Source of the DNA: Clostridium sp. AM22-11AC
GTDB lineage: Bacteria; Bacillota; Clostridia; Lachnospirales; Lachnospiraceae
Length of the DNA stretch: 64,000 bases
Assembly (NCBI RefSeq): GCF_003473545.1
Contig: NZ_QUCM01000018.1
Span: 1 to 64,000, forward strand
Reading direction: 5' to 3'
The notes beneath the pieces were generated by a model, which worked only from the letters and a program-made list of their open reading frames with translations, was not told the DNA's origin and ran no database searches. Of this stretch, positions 23,632-32,133 are shown in pieces (position 1 is the stretch's first letter; every line of letters begins with the position of its first letter). A program made the translations under genes and the position numbers.

Positions 23632-25779
23632 TCATTTTGCCTTAATTGCCTCTTCAAATTCGCTAAAAAAGTCCTGTTTCAACATAAAACGGTCGATCAT
23701 GCCATTATTCAGATACCACTGAACATCACTTCCGTCCTGTTCTGATAACAATAAAAGACGGATCTCCGGATTCATCCGGCGGATCATTTCACATAACTCG
23801 ATTCCATTCATCATGGGAAGAACTTCATCTGCAATGATCAGGCCATAAAAAGAAGGCGTTTTCTGTACCCGGTCAAGGAGGGCTGCCGGATGGGTATAAA
23901 CTTCGATCTGCCCAGTCTTTTCAAATTTTTTCCCTTTATAAGCAGACATCCTGGCATCTTCTGATATAATAGCGATCCTGGATACAGATTTTAAACGTTT
24001 TCTAAGATTGCCTTCCTCTTCTGAACTACTTTTGGGGATCATAAGCAAAAAGGTCGTTCCTTCTCCCTGACGGCTTTCTACCTCAATCTTTCCCCCTACA
24101 GACGCAATGATATTTCTTACCACGGAAAGCCCCAGTCCCGTTCCCTGTCTGGAACCTTTTGTTGTATAAAATGGCTCGAAGATCTTCTTTTGCACATCTT
24201 CCGGGATCCCGCATCCTGTATCAGAAATACGCAGGCAAAGCTGGTCTGTTCCCATTTCAGCTAATTCCACTGTCAGTTCTTTTTTATCAGACTGTTCCAT
24301 TGCCTGAAATGCATTTTTGCACAGATTCATCAGGATATGTTCTGCCATTCCTTGTCTTACAAGAGCATACTGAGGTGTATCAGGAATTTTTGTTTTTAAT
24401 GTAATGGCTGCCGGAACCAATTGTCGTACTACTGACATGGCCTTTCTTACTTCCTGTGCAAAATCCAGCCGTTCTAACCGGATCCCTGTATCCTGTCTTG
24501 AAAATGCCAGCAGCTTTTTTGACAGATCTGATGCCTTATCTACGGAATCTGTGATCTCATGGATCATCTGCCGGTTTTCTTCTGATATGGTATCATCGTT
24601 CTCCAGAAGTTCCGAATAGATCAGGACCGGGGTCAGATAATTATTAAATTCATGTGCTATATGGCTTGCCATCATGCCAAGAGACTGTATTCTCTGGTAA
24701 TGGCGGATCTCATCATTTTTCTTTGCCACCATCTCCATTCCCTGGTTTATTTCCTTAAGGTACGCTATTTCCCTGTACTGTGATATGGTACGGAACCGGT
24801 TATAAAGAATGTATACCGTTGCCGTGATCAGCAGCACCATATATAAAACAGCGATCCCCACCAGGATCTCCATCATAGTATCTAAAGGTTGGGAAAGCTC
24901 TGTTAAAGGGATCGTAGAATTCACGATCCAACGTTCTCCCTGAATATAGATCGCCTGAAACGCAGCCACTCTTTTTACTGCTTTTAGTTCCGGATTATCC
25001 CATATATAAGTATGGATCAGGCCTGCGCCCTTATCTTCTTTATTTTGTCTTTCCAGCCATTGTTTCAGATCATCCAGATCCAACTGTGTATACATTTTTT
25101 GCCGGTCTTCTAATGCCTCCAGACCAATCTGGCTTTTTACATGATGCATGATAATATAGGTATCCTGGTCCTTAACAATAGAGTATCCGCCCTTTCCGAT
25201 CTTTACAGGCTCTACGATCTGACGGTACAGCTGTTCCAGATCCATAGAAAGAACAAGATCATAAACAGCTCCATTTGCTTCAACCTGCTTTTCTATGTAC
25301 ATTTCATACCAGCCTGTTTCTTCTGATATCTTTTTTCCCGTGATCTGTGCATTCGTGGCATGTCCCGCCGGAGTATGTTCTGCCTCAGCAGCTTCGTAAA
25401 AAGGCTCTGTACCTGCTTTATAAAGGATCTGCCTGCCATCAGGACATATCAGACGGATCCAGTTATACAATTTCTCATTTTTATCCAGAAAATAGGATAT
25501 TTTCCGGTTCATCTGCATTTTTTCCCCTAAAAGCCCATTTTCTGATGAGTAAAAAAGGTCGATCTGCTCCAGCTGTTCATTAAGGAACATGTCAAGATTA
25601 TTTCCTATGATCCCGGCTATGGTAAGCAGCTGGCTTTCCTCTGTATGGATTACCTGCTCTTTATAACGCTTATAAAATTCTGCACAGGATAATGCCATAA
25701 CCAGTGACAGAAACACTACCAGAAAAACAGCGCCTATTGCTGCCTGTCTTTTTCCTTTTGTTTCCTTGATCCATTTCAT
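23632..25779 (-). CDS. hybrid sensor histidine kinase with extracellular Cache-like domain
   Basis: 715 aa. TM1 lies at about 13-33, and an extracellular sensor of about 265 residues of dCache type follows. TM2 is at about 303-323. The HisKA phosphoacceptor is in ASHIAHEFNNYLTP (near 373). The HATPase domain has NLCKNAFQAM, DTGCGIPEDVQ and GTGLGLSVVRNIIASVGG. The C-terminal receiver (about 605-715) has its Asp in LIIADEVLP. It starts 6 bp after the response regulator, so they form an operon. The adjacent CitMHS gene suggests that it senses citrate or another tricarboxylate; that is inference. Confidence 0.9.
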   Translation of the reverse strand: MKWIKETKGKRQAAIGAVFLVVFLSLVMALSCAEFYKRYKEQVIHTEESQLLTIAGIIGNNLDMFLNEQLEQIDLFYSSENGLLGEKMQMNRKISYFLDKNEKLYNWIRLICPDGRQILYKAGTEPFYEAAEAEHTPAGHATNAQITGKKISEETGWYEMYIEKQVEANGAVYDLVLSMDLEQLYRQIVEPVKIGKGGYSIVKDQDTYIIMHHVKSQIGLEALEDRQKMYTQLDLDDLKQWLERQNKEDKGAGLIHTYIWDNPELKAVKRVAAFQAIYIQGERWIVNSTIPLTELSQPLDTMMEILVGIAVLYMVLLITATVYILYNRFRTISQYREIAYLKEINQGMEMVAKKNDEIRHYQRIQSLGMMASHIAHEFNNYLTPVLIYSELLENDDTISEENRQMIHEITDSVDKASDLSKKLLAFSRQDTGIRLERLDFAQEVRKAMSVVRQLVPAAITLKTKIPDTPQYALVRQGMAEHILMNLCKNAFQAMEQSDKKELTVELAEMGTDQLCLRISDTGCGIPEDVQKKIFEPFYTTKGSRQGTGLGLSVVRNIIASVGGKIEVESRQGEGTTFLLMIPKSSSEEEGNLRKRLKSVSRIAIISEDARMSAYKGKKFEKTGQIEVYTHPAALLDRVQKTPSFYGLIIADEVLPMMNGIELCEMIRRMNPEIRLLLLSEQDGSDVQWYLNNGMIDRFMLKQDFFSEFEEAIKAK

Positions 25780-25785
25780 TTTTTA

Positions 25786-26478
25786 TCAGACCTCCAGCAT
25801 ATATCCGATTCCCCGTATTGTTTTTAAATATTTAGGTTCTTTTGGATTTTCCTCGATCTTGCTTCTGATCCGCTTAATATAAACCGTGATCGTATTATCA
25901 TCTACCACTGCCTCATTCCACACCTGGCTGTAAAGCTGTGCCTTTGTGAATACCTGTCCCGGATGCTCTAACAGAAAGCGGAATAGCGCCTGTTCCCTTG
26001 CTGTAAAATTCAGGGAGACTCCGTTTTTTAAACACTCCATTTTCAAAGTGTCCACAGCAAAGGGACCTTTATGGATCCTTGCTTCCGATGCCTGACTGTA
26101 TATCTGGTTTCTCCGGATCAATGCTTTTGCTGTCTGTATCAGCACAGAAGTATGAAATGGTTTTGTCAGATAACTGTCTGCCCCGAATCCCAGCCCCAGC
26201 ACCTGGTCCATCTCATCTGACTTTCCAGAAAGCATCATCACCGGTGTATGATCTCCCCAAGCCCGCATAGTCTGTAATACCTGATAGCCGCTGACATTTT
26301 CCATCATCACATCCAGGATCACCAGATCGAAATGTTTCTGTTTTAGTAAATCTAACGCTGTACTGCCATCAGCTGCTTCTGTTACATGCATTCCTTCCCT
26401 GGTCAAAGCCGTCCGTACAGCCAGACGGATTGCTCTTTCATCATCTACCATCAATATTTCTTCCGTATTCATGTTCAT
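25786..26478 (-). CDS. OmpR/PhoB-family response regulator
   Basis: 230 aa. The receiver has acidic pocket VDDE (11-14), phosphoacceptor D56 in VILDVMM and K106 in LTKPF. The C-terminal winged helix includes NFTAREQALFRFLLEHPG and TVYIKRIRSKIEENP. It is the partner of the hybrid kinase 6 bp downstream. It lies downstream of the citrate transporter but is separated from it by a terminator, so it probably has its own promoter. The citrate transporter promoter region has two palindromes that could be its targets (inference). Confidence 0.93.
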   Translation of the reverse strand: MNMNTEEILMVDDERAIRLAVRTALTREGMHVTEAADGSTALDLLKQKHFDLVILDVMMENVSGYQVLQTMRAWGDHTPVMMLSGKSDEMDQVLGLGFGADSYLTKPFHTSVLIQTAKALIRRNQIYSQASEARIHKGPFAVDTLKMECLKNGVSLNFTAREQALFRFLLEHPGQVFTKAQLYSQVWNEAVVDDNTITVYIKRIRSKIEENPKEPKYLKTIRGIGYMLEV

Positions 26479-26549
26479 TTCCCCATTCTATTTTTTGCTC
26501 TTTCAAGCGCATTTGTACCTATAAAAGAGTATAGCAAATATATAAAAAT

Positions 26550-26596
26550 AAGACCATAACCGGCTGGCTTTTTCTCACAGCCGGTTATGGTCTTTT
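26550..26596 (-). terminator. terminator of the CitMHS transporter gene
   Basis: A 17-bp perfect stem, AAGACCATAACCGGCTG / CAGCCGGTTATGGTCTT, with an 11-nt loop. On the minus strand it is followed by ATTTTTATATA. It separates the transporter from the two-component genes. Confidence 0.85.
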
Positions 26597-26631
26597 GTGT
26601 TCTTACTATGCTTTTATGGTCTTACTGTCTC

Positions 26632-27933
26632 TTATAAACTTATGATCCCTAAAATTACTCCCAGTACTAACATGATCAGGCTTACCACATAATAGGGCGG
26701 AATGCTGAATTTCATATGATCCTTTAATTCTGTTCCTGTCAATCCGATAGCCAGATAAGTAGCCGGGACAAGGGGACTTACCATTAGCGCCAGATTCTTT
26801 CCGATCAGCATGGTAAGTGCTGTGTTCAGGGATGCAACCCCGTATGTTTCGCCAACCTGCATGACCAGAGGCATGATGCCGTAAAAATATGCATCGGTTC
26901 CCACACAAAGGCCAAAAGGAAGGGCAAGGATACCAAAAATAATGTGGATGTATTTTCCCATAGCTGCAGGAATGACCGCCATGATCGCATTTGCCATTGC
27001 TTCCAGCATTCCTGTTCCATCAAAAATACCTACCATAGCGCCTGCCGCAAACAAGGTTGCTGAAATGATCAGTGCTGCCGGAGCATGCTTCTTTACCAGT
27101 TTATCCTGGATCTTCTGATCCGGGTAGTTTACTGCCAGTAAAACACAAAGTCCTAACATAAAGATCACATAGGATTTTCCTACACCAGTTGATAATGCTG
27201 CGATCACAGCAACCGTAAGAAGGAAATTAAAGATCAGATATCCTCTGGATTTTTTCAGTGCTTCTGTTTCTGCCTTTTCTTTTTCATTTGTCTCAACTTC
27301 TACACCTTTTCCTGCACCGGCACCCTTTTTTACCGCGTACATTCCAAGCAAAACGGCGATCACACTATTCATGACCAGACCAACAATCTGAAGCGGGATC
27401 AGCATATGCCACAACTCTGTTGCGTCCATCTGAAGTACAGTTGCCGCCCTTGCTGTAGGTCCGCCCCATGGAAGCAGATTCATGACACCCATACAGGCTC
27501 CGGTAATACACAGTAAGATCCGGGCATCAATATTCATTCTCTTGTATACTGGATACATTGCCGGGATCGTAATCAGAACTGTTACAGCGGTGGTTCCATC
27601 CAAATGGGCAATGGTTGCGATCATTGCAGTTACCACAGTAACTGCGATCACATTATTTCCAGCCTTTTTTACAAGCCAGTTTACGATCACGTCAAACAAT
27701 CCTGTATCAGACAAAACCCCAAAATAAATAACAGAAAAAATAAACAAAATACCATTACTGGTAGTTGTCTTAATGCCATCTGCAATAAATCCCAGAATGT
27801 CTGTAGGAACAAACCCCAGGATCAGGGCTGAGATGGTTGGGACGATAGCCAATACTACAATAGGTGACATTTTCCCCTTTAAAAGAAGGGCTACGATCAC
27901 GATGATCATTAAAAATCCAATTGCTGCTGCCAT
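26632..27933 (-). CDS. CitMHS-family citrate/tricarboxylate transporter
   Basis: 433 aa from ATG 27933. An in-frame ATG six codons earlier overlaps the AAGGAGG ribosome site itself, so the later start is chosen. It has about 11-12 membrane segments and family motifs such as TTTSNGILFIFSVIYFGVL, IAHLDGTTAVTVLI and LPWGGPTARAATVL. Members carry citrate complexed with Mg2+ or Ca2+, coupled to H+. The neighbouring two-component pair mirrors the CitST-CitM logic of Bacillus. Together with the aconitase operon, uptake of citrate, isocitrate or aconitate is plausible. Confidence 0.92.
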   Translation of the reverse strand: MAAAIGFLMIIVIVALLLKGKMSPIVVLAIVPTISALILGFVPTDILGFIADGIKTTTSNGILFIFSVIYFGVLSDTGLFDVIVNWLVKKAGNNVIAVTVVTAMIATIAHLDGTTAVTVLITIPAMYPVYKRMNIDARILLCITGACMGVMNLLPWGGPTARAATVLQMDATELWHMLIPLQIVGLVMNSVIAVLLGMYAVKKGAGAGKGVEVETNEKEKAETEALKKSRGYLIFNFLLTVAVIAALSTGVGKSYVIFMLGLCVLLAVNYPDQKIQDKLVKKHAPAALIISATLFAAGAMVGIFDGTGMLEAMANAIMAVIPAAMGKYIHIIFGILALPFGLCVGTDAYFYGIMPLVMQVGETYGVASLNTALTMLIGKNLALMVSPLVPATYLAIGLTGTELKDHMKFSIPPYYVVSLIMLVLGVILGIISL

Positions 27934-27998
27934 AATTTTTTCCTCCTTCATTTGTATTTTATTTTATACATACAAAATTAAATGATCATGACTCTAAA

Positions 27999-28043
27999 AT
28001 GACAGTTTTGTCATAATTGAATTACGGTTCCGTCATGTGACGG
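27999..28043. promoter_or_regulatory. two palindromes in the CitMHS/UvrA divergent region
   Basis: ATGACA-GTTT-TGTCAT (27999-28014) and CCGTCA-TG-TGACGG (28030-28043) are both perfect inverted repeats sharing a TGAC/GTCA core. They lie 66-110 bp upstream of the transporter start. They are candidate operators for the adjacent response regulator; no direct evidence. Confidence 0.4.
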
Positions 28044-28116
28044 TCTGCTTTTCTTGCAATTCCTTACGGAGATTGTTAAAATAGTTGCAGAATAATGAGA
28101 AAGGTATGCACATTTT

Positions 28117-30621
28117 ATGTCTGAAAATAAAACCTTTAAAAGCAATATACAGAAAATACAGATCCGCGGCGCCCGGGTGCATAATCTTAAAAATATCAAT
28201 GTAGACGTACCCTTAAACCAGATCGTAGCCATTGCCGGTGTCTCCGGCTCCGGAAAGTCCTCTCTGGCTTTAGGCGTACTATATGCAGAGGGCTCCAGAC
28301 GCTATCTGGAGTCTCTTTCTACCTATACAAGAAGGCGCATGACCCAGGCATCCAAAGCCAGTGTGGATGAGATCTTACATGTTCCCGCTGCTCTCGCCCT
28401 GCATCAGCGTCCCGGCGTTCCCGGCATCCGAAGCACCTTTGGAACCGGTACAGAACTTTTAAACAGCCTGCGCCTGATGTATTCCCGTCTGGCTTCCCAC
28501 TGCTGTCCAAATGGACATTATCTGGCTCCCACACTGGCAGTGGCTGCCGGAAAAGAACTGGTCTGCCCTGAATGCGGCATCCACTTTTTTGCTCCTTCTG
28601 CAGAGGAACTGGCATTTAACAGCCAGGGAGCCTGCCGCACCTGCAATGGAACGGGAACGGTTCGCACCGTAGACTTAAATACCCTGGTGCCAGATGACTC
28701 CTTAACCATTGACGAAGGGGCTGTGGCTCCCTGGAATACTCTTATGTGGTCTTTGATGACCGATGTATGCCGGGAAATGGGTGTGCGCACCGATGTGCCT
28801 TTTAAGGAATTAACAGAAAAGGAAAAAGACATCGTTTTCCATGGACCTGCTGAGAAAAAACATATTTTCTATCACGCCAAAAACTCCAATCAGGCAGGAG
28901 AACTGGATTTTACCTACTTTAACGCTGTCTACACCGTAGAAAATGCTCTTTCCAAAGTAAAAGATGAAAAAGGTATGAAGCGGGTGGAGAAGTTTTTAAA
29001 AGAAGATGCATGCCCGGACTGCCATGGTTCCCGTTTAAATGAACGGGCCAGAGCGCCGAAATTACAGGGGATCACTCTTGATAAAGCCTGTGAAATGACC
29101 TTATCCCAGCTGATCACATGGGTGGACAATGTTCCCAGTTCTCTCCCAGCGGAAATGGTGCCAATGGCAGAAAGCATCTGCGACTCCTTCCAGACAGCTG
29201 CAAAACGGCTTATGGAGCTGGGACTTGGCTATCTCTCCTTAGACCGGGCTGCTTCTACTCTTTCTACAGGGGAGCGCCAGAGAATGCAGTTAGCCAGAGC
29301 CGTGAGAAACCGAACCACAGGTGTCCTCTATGTACTGGACGAGCCGTCCATTGGACTCCACCCGGTAAATATCGTTGGACTGACAGGGGTTATGGATGAT
29401 CTGATCGCTGACGGAAATTCCGTTATTTTAGTAGACCATGACACACAGATCTTATCCCATGCAGACTGGCTCATTGAAATGGGGCCGGAAGCAGGCGCAA
29501 AAGGGGGACAGGTGATCGCAGAAGGGACTATTTCTGATATTGTGGAAAATAAAGTATCCCGCATCGGTGCTTTTCTAAAGCCGGGATACGCCAAACGCCT
29601 GCGTCCGGTGATCCAGGAAAATGACCTGTTTGAACATGGGGCCATCTCCCTTTCTACCGGTGCCATCCATACAGTAAAACCACTTAAGGTAAATATCCCC
29701 AAAGGCCGTCTTACCGTTGTAACCGGTGTTTCCGGTTCTGGAAAGACCACTCTTATTCTGGAAAGCCTTGTTCCCGGCATAGAGGCAGCTATTGCAAAAA
29801 CGCCTCTGCCTTCCCATGTCCTTTCTGTGGACCCGGCAGGTATTTCCCAGGTAAAACTGATCGATGCAACTCCTATTGGCATCAATGTCCGCTCCACTGC
29901 TGCTACTTATGCCAATGTCCACGATGAACTGCGAAAAGTATTTGCAAAAACGGCAGATGCCAAAAACATGGGATATAAAGCTGGTGATTTTTCCTATAAT
30001 ACAGGAAAGCTTCGCTGCCCCGTATGTGACGGCACCGGCCAGGTCAGCCTGGACGTACAGTTTCTGCCCGATGTGGACATTCCATGCCCGGAGTGCAGAG
30101 GTTCCAGATATTCCAAAGAGGCATCTCTTATTAAATACACGAATAAAAAAGGGCAAAGTGTTTCTCTCCCGGAACTTATGGACATGGACATCCATACAGC
30201 CCTTGAAGCCTGCGATGACCTCAAACTGGTAAAACAGCGGCTCACTGTGTTAAAAGAGCTTGGACTTGGATACCTGACTTTAGGAGAAGAAACACCCAGT
30301 CTTTCCGGCGGTGAGGCCCAGAGACTGAAATTGGCAAGCGAAATGGGCAAGCTGCAAAATGACTCCCTGTTTATCTTTGATGAACCTACCATTGGGCTGC
30401 ATCCTCTGGATGTGCAGACTCTCCTTAAGGTATTTCAGACCCTGATCGAAAATGGAGCAACTGTTGTGGTCATTGAACATGACCTGGATGTGATCCGCAA
30501 TGCTGACTATATTATTGATATGGGACCTGGAGGCGGAGCAGACGGCGGCCGTATCGTTGCCTGCGAGACACCGGAACAGCTTGCAAAAGATCCAAACAGC
30601 CAGACCGGCCGCTATTTATAG
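28117..30621 (+). CDS. UvrA-like ABC ATPase, class II (UvrA2 type)
   Basis: 834 aa, about 100 shorter than standard UvrA. It has two ABC ATPase halves, with Walker A motifs GVSGSGKSS (about 43) and GVSGSGKTT (about 545) and signatures LSTGERQRMQ and LSGGEAQRLK. The Walker B regions are YVLDEPSIGLH and FIFDEPTIGLH. Several CxxC pairs form zinc modules (CPECG, CRTCNGTG, CPDCHGSR, CPVCDGTG, CPECRGSR). The short insertion between Walker A and signature in the first half suggests loss of the UvrB-binding domain, as in class II UvrA proteins linked to DNA-damage tolerance or drug self-resistance. It stands alone. Confidence 0.88.
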   Translation: MSENKTFKSNIQKIQIRGARVHNLKNINVDVPLNQIVAIAGVSGSGKSSLALGVLYAEGSRRYLESLSTYTRRRMTQASKASVDEILHVPAALALHQRPGVPGIRSTFGTGTELLNSLRLMYSRLASHCCPNGHYLAPTLAVAAGKELVCPECGIHFFAPSAEELAFNSQGACRTCNGTGTVRTVDLNTLVPDDSLTIDEGAVAPWNTLMWSLMTDVCREMGVRTDVPFKELTEKEKDIVFHGPAEKKHIFYHAKNSNQAGELDFTYFNAVYTVENALSKVKDEKGMKRVEKFLKEDACPDCHGSRLNERARAPKLQGITLDKACEMTLSQLITWVDNVPSSLPAEMVPMAESICDSFQTAAKRLMELGLGYLSLDRAASTLSTGERQRMQLARAVRNRTTGVLYVLDEPSIGLHPVNIVGLTGVMDDLIADGNSVILVDHDTQILSHADWLIEMGPEAGAKGGQVIAEGTISDIVENKVSRIGAFLKPGYAKRLRPVIQENDLFEHGAISLSTGAIHTVKPLKVNIPKGRLTVVTGVSGSGKTTLILESLVPGIEAAIAKTPLPSHVLSVDPAGISQVKLIDATPIGINVRSTAATYANVHDELRKVFAKTADAKNMGYKAGDFSYNTGKLRCPVCDGTGQVSLDVQFLPDVDIPCPECRGSRYSKEASLIKYTNKKGQSVSLPELMDMDIHTALEACDDLKLVKQRLTVLKELGLGYLTLGEETPSLSGGEAQRLKLASEMGKLQNDSLFIFDEPTIGLHPLDVQTLLKVFQTLIENGATVVVIEHDLDVIRNADYIIDMGPGGGADGGRIVACETPEQLAKDPNSQTGRYL

Positions 30622-30628
30622 CATGAGT

Positions 30629-30685
30629 TACATAAAAGCGTAAAAGTTTAAAGCATTAAAGTGTTGACTTTTACGCTTTTATGTA
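30629..30685 (+). terminator. terminator after the UvrA-like gene
   Basis: A 19-bp perfect inverted repeat, TACATAAAAGCGTAAAAGT / ACTTTTACGCTTTTATGTA, enclosing a 19-nt loop, 8 bp past the stop codon. Confidence 0.75.
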
Positions 30686-30828
30686 TTAAACTGTCTGCAA
30701 GTTAAGAGATACCTGGATTGAAAAAGCACATCATGCTCACCGCAATCCGATATCTGGTAAAAAGGGGCATCTAACATACAGAGCCGATATACAAGAAACC
30801 ATTATGCGGATAAGGAGTATAACAGACT

Positions 30829-31851
30829 ATGATCATTATTATGAAACCACAGGCTTCCAAAGAAGCTGTTGAAAAAGTAACTTCCCTCATTGAGTCAAAA
30901 GGACTTCAGGCCCATCTTTCTGAAGGTTCCCAGGTCACGATCGTTGGTGTTGTAGGTGATAAGAGCAGACTTGCCGGAAGCAATATTGAAATGAGCGAAG
31001 GTGTTGACAAGGTCGTTGCTGTCACAGAGTCTTACAAACTGGTCAACAAAAAATTCCACCCGGATGACTCCATTATTCCTGTAGGCAACACCCACATCGG
31101 ACCAGGAACCATGACTGTTATGGCAGGTCCCTGCGCTATTGAGTCAAAGGAACAGCTGCTTTCCACTGCTTTCGCTGTAAAGAAAGCTGGGGCTACCTTC
31201 CTTCGCGGCGGTGCTTACAAGCCCCGTACTTCCCCATACTCTTTCCAGGGACTGGAAGAAGAAGGCTTAAAATATATGAAAGAAGCCAGAGAAGCAACCG
31301 GACTGAACGTGATCTGTGAAGTTACCAGCGCCCATGCCATTGAAGCTGCTGTTAAATATGTAGACATGCTCCAGATCGGCGCAAGAAATATGCAGAACTT
31401 CGAGCTGTTAAAAGAAGCCGGAAAATCAGGAATGCCTGTATTGTTAAAACGCGGCTTATGTGCTACCATAGATGAGTGGCTGAATGCAGCTGAATACATT
31501 ATTTCAGAAGGAAACCCAAACATCGTTTTATGTGAGCGTGGTATCCGCACCTACGAAACTTCTACCAGAAACACCCTGGATATCAGTGCGATTCCTGTGA
31601 TCCGCCAGAAGAGTCATCTTCCAGTGATCGTAGATCCAAGCCATGCAACCGGCGTAAGAGCCTATGTAGAACCTCTTGCAAAGGCTGCAGTTGCAGTAGG
31701 TGCCGACGGACTGATGATCGAGGTTCATCCAGATCCGGCAAAAGCCCTTTCTGACGGTCCTCAGTCTCTTACCTTTGATGCATTTGACAAATTAATGGCT
31801 GACTTAAAGCCATATGTGGATCTGGCTGGCAGAACTTTTGAAGCCAGATAA
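30829..31851 (+). CDS. aroF: 3-deoxy-7-phosphoheptulonate (DAHP) synthase, type I-beta
   Basis: 340 aa. An N-terminal ferredoxin-like regulatory domain (about 1-70) precedes the barrel, with VMAGPCAIES, FLRGGAYKPRTSPYSFQG, QIGARNMQNFELL, LLKRG and VIVDPSHATG as metal- and substrate-binding motifs. It condenses PEP and erythrose 4-phosphate, the first step of aromatic amino acid synthesis. The N-terminal domain gives Tyr or Phe feedback inhibition in relatives. AAGGAG precedes the start. First gene of an aroF-tyrA-aroA run. The 140-bp leader has an imperfect repeat GGATTG/CAATCC (30716-30768), but I recognise no T-box there. Confidence 0.95.
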   Translation: MIIIMKPQASKEAVEKVTSLIESKGLQAHLSEGSQVTIVGVVGDKSRLAGSNIEMSEGVDKVVAVTESYKLVNKKFHPDDSIIPVGNTHIGPGTMTVMAGPCAIESKEQLLSTAFAVKKAGATFLRGGAYKPRTSPYSFQGLEEEGLKYMKEAREATGLNVICEVTSAHAIEAAVKYVDMLQIGARNMQNFELLKEAGKSGMPVLLKRGLCATIDEWLNAAEYIISEGNPNIVLCERGIRTYETSTRNTLDISAIPVIRQKSHLPVIVDPSHATGVRAYVEPLAKAAVAVGADGLMIEVHPDPAKALSDGPQSLTFDAFDKLMADLKPYVDLAGRTFEAR

Positions 31852-31882
31852 CCAGATAGTCACCTATCATTCACAGCCCAAA

Positions 31883-32085
31883 CACCTGAAAACCTTTATG
31901 TTCTCTCGGAATCTTTCTGTGCTTGATTTTGTGAGAAGATTTTTTGTCAGTTGTGCCCAAATTTCTGAGGCGTACGCGGTGCGTACGTTGATGAAATTCG
32001 GGTGCTACTGGCGGAAAATCGGCCACAAAAGCAGGTGCAGGAAAGACTCCGAGAGGACATCTATCTTTGTGAAGGTTTTCAGGTG
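31883..32085 (+). repeat. 163-bp long-hairpin repeat copy 2 (31898-32060), enclosed by an extra 14-bp inverted repeat
   Basis: The core at 31898-32060 is 96 percent identical to copy 1 at 12283-12445. Here it is nested in a further perfect inverted repeat, CACCTGAAAACCTT (31883-31896) / AAGGTTTTCAGGTG (32072-32085), absent from copy 1. Of the six differences between copies, four keep the base pair (U.G to C-G or U-A, or the reverse), one falls at a bulge and one breaks a pair. The element lies between aroF and tyrA in the direction of transcription, so it is likely part of their mRNA. Confidence 0.9.
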
Positions 32086-32133
32086 ATTCTGTATCTCCGA
32101 TAGAACATTCTATATGTAAGGAGCGATTTTAAA

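Noticed and set aside
26591..26625. Direct repeat TTATGGTCTT next to the CitMHS terminator
   Set aside because: Only two short copies, one being the terminator arm. Probably chance or slippage.
28319..30480. Several long minus-strand frames inside the UvrA-like gene
   Set aside because: Antisense shadows with no ribosome sites, no family features and overlapping one another.
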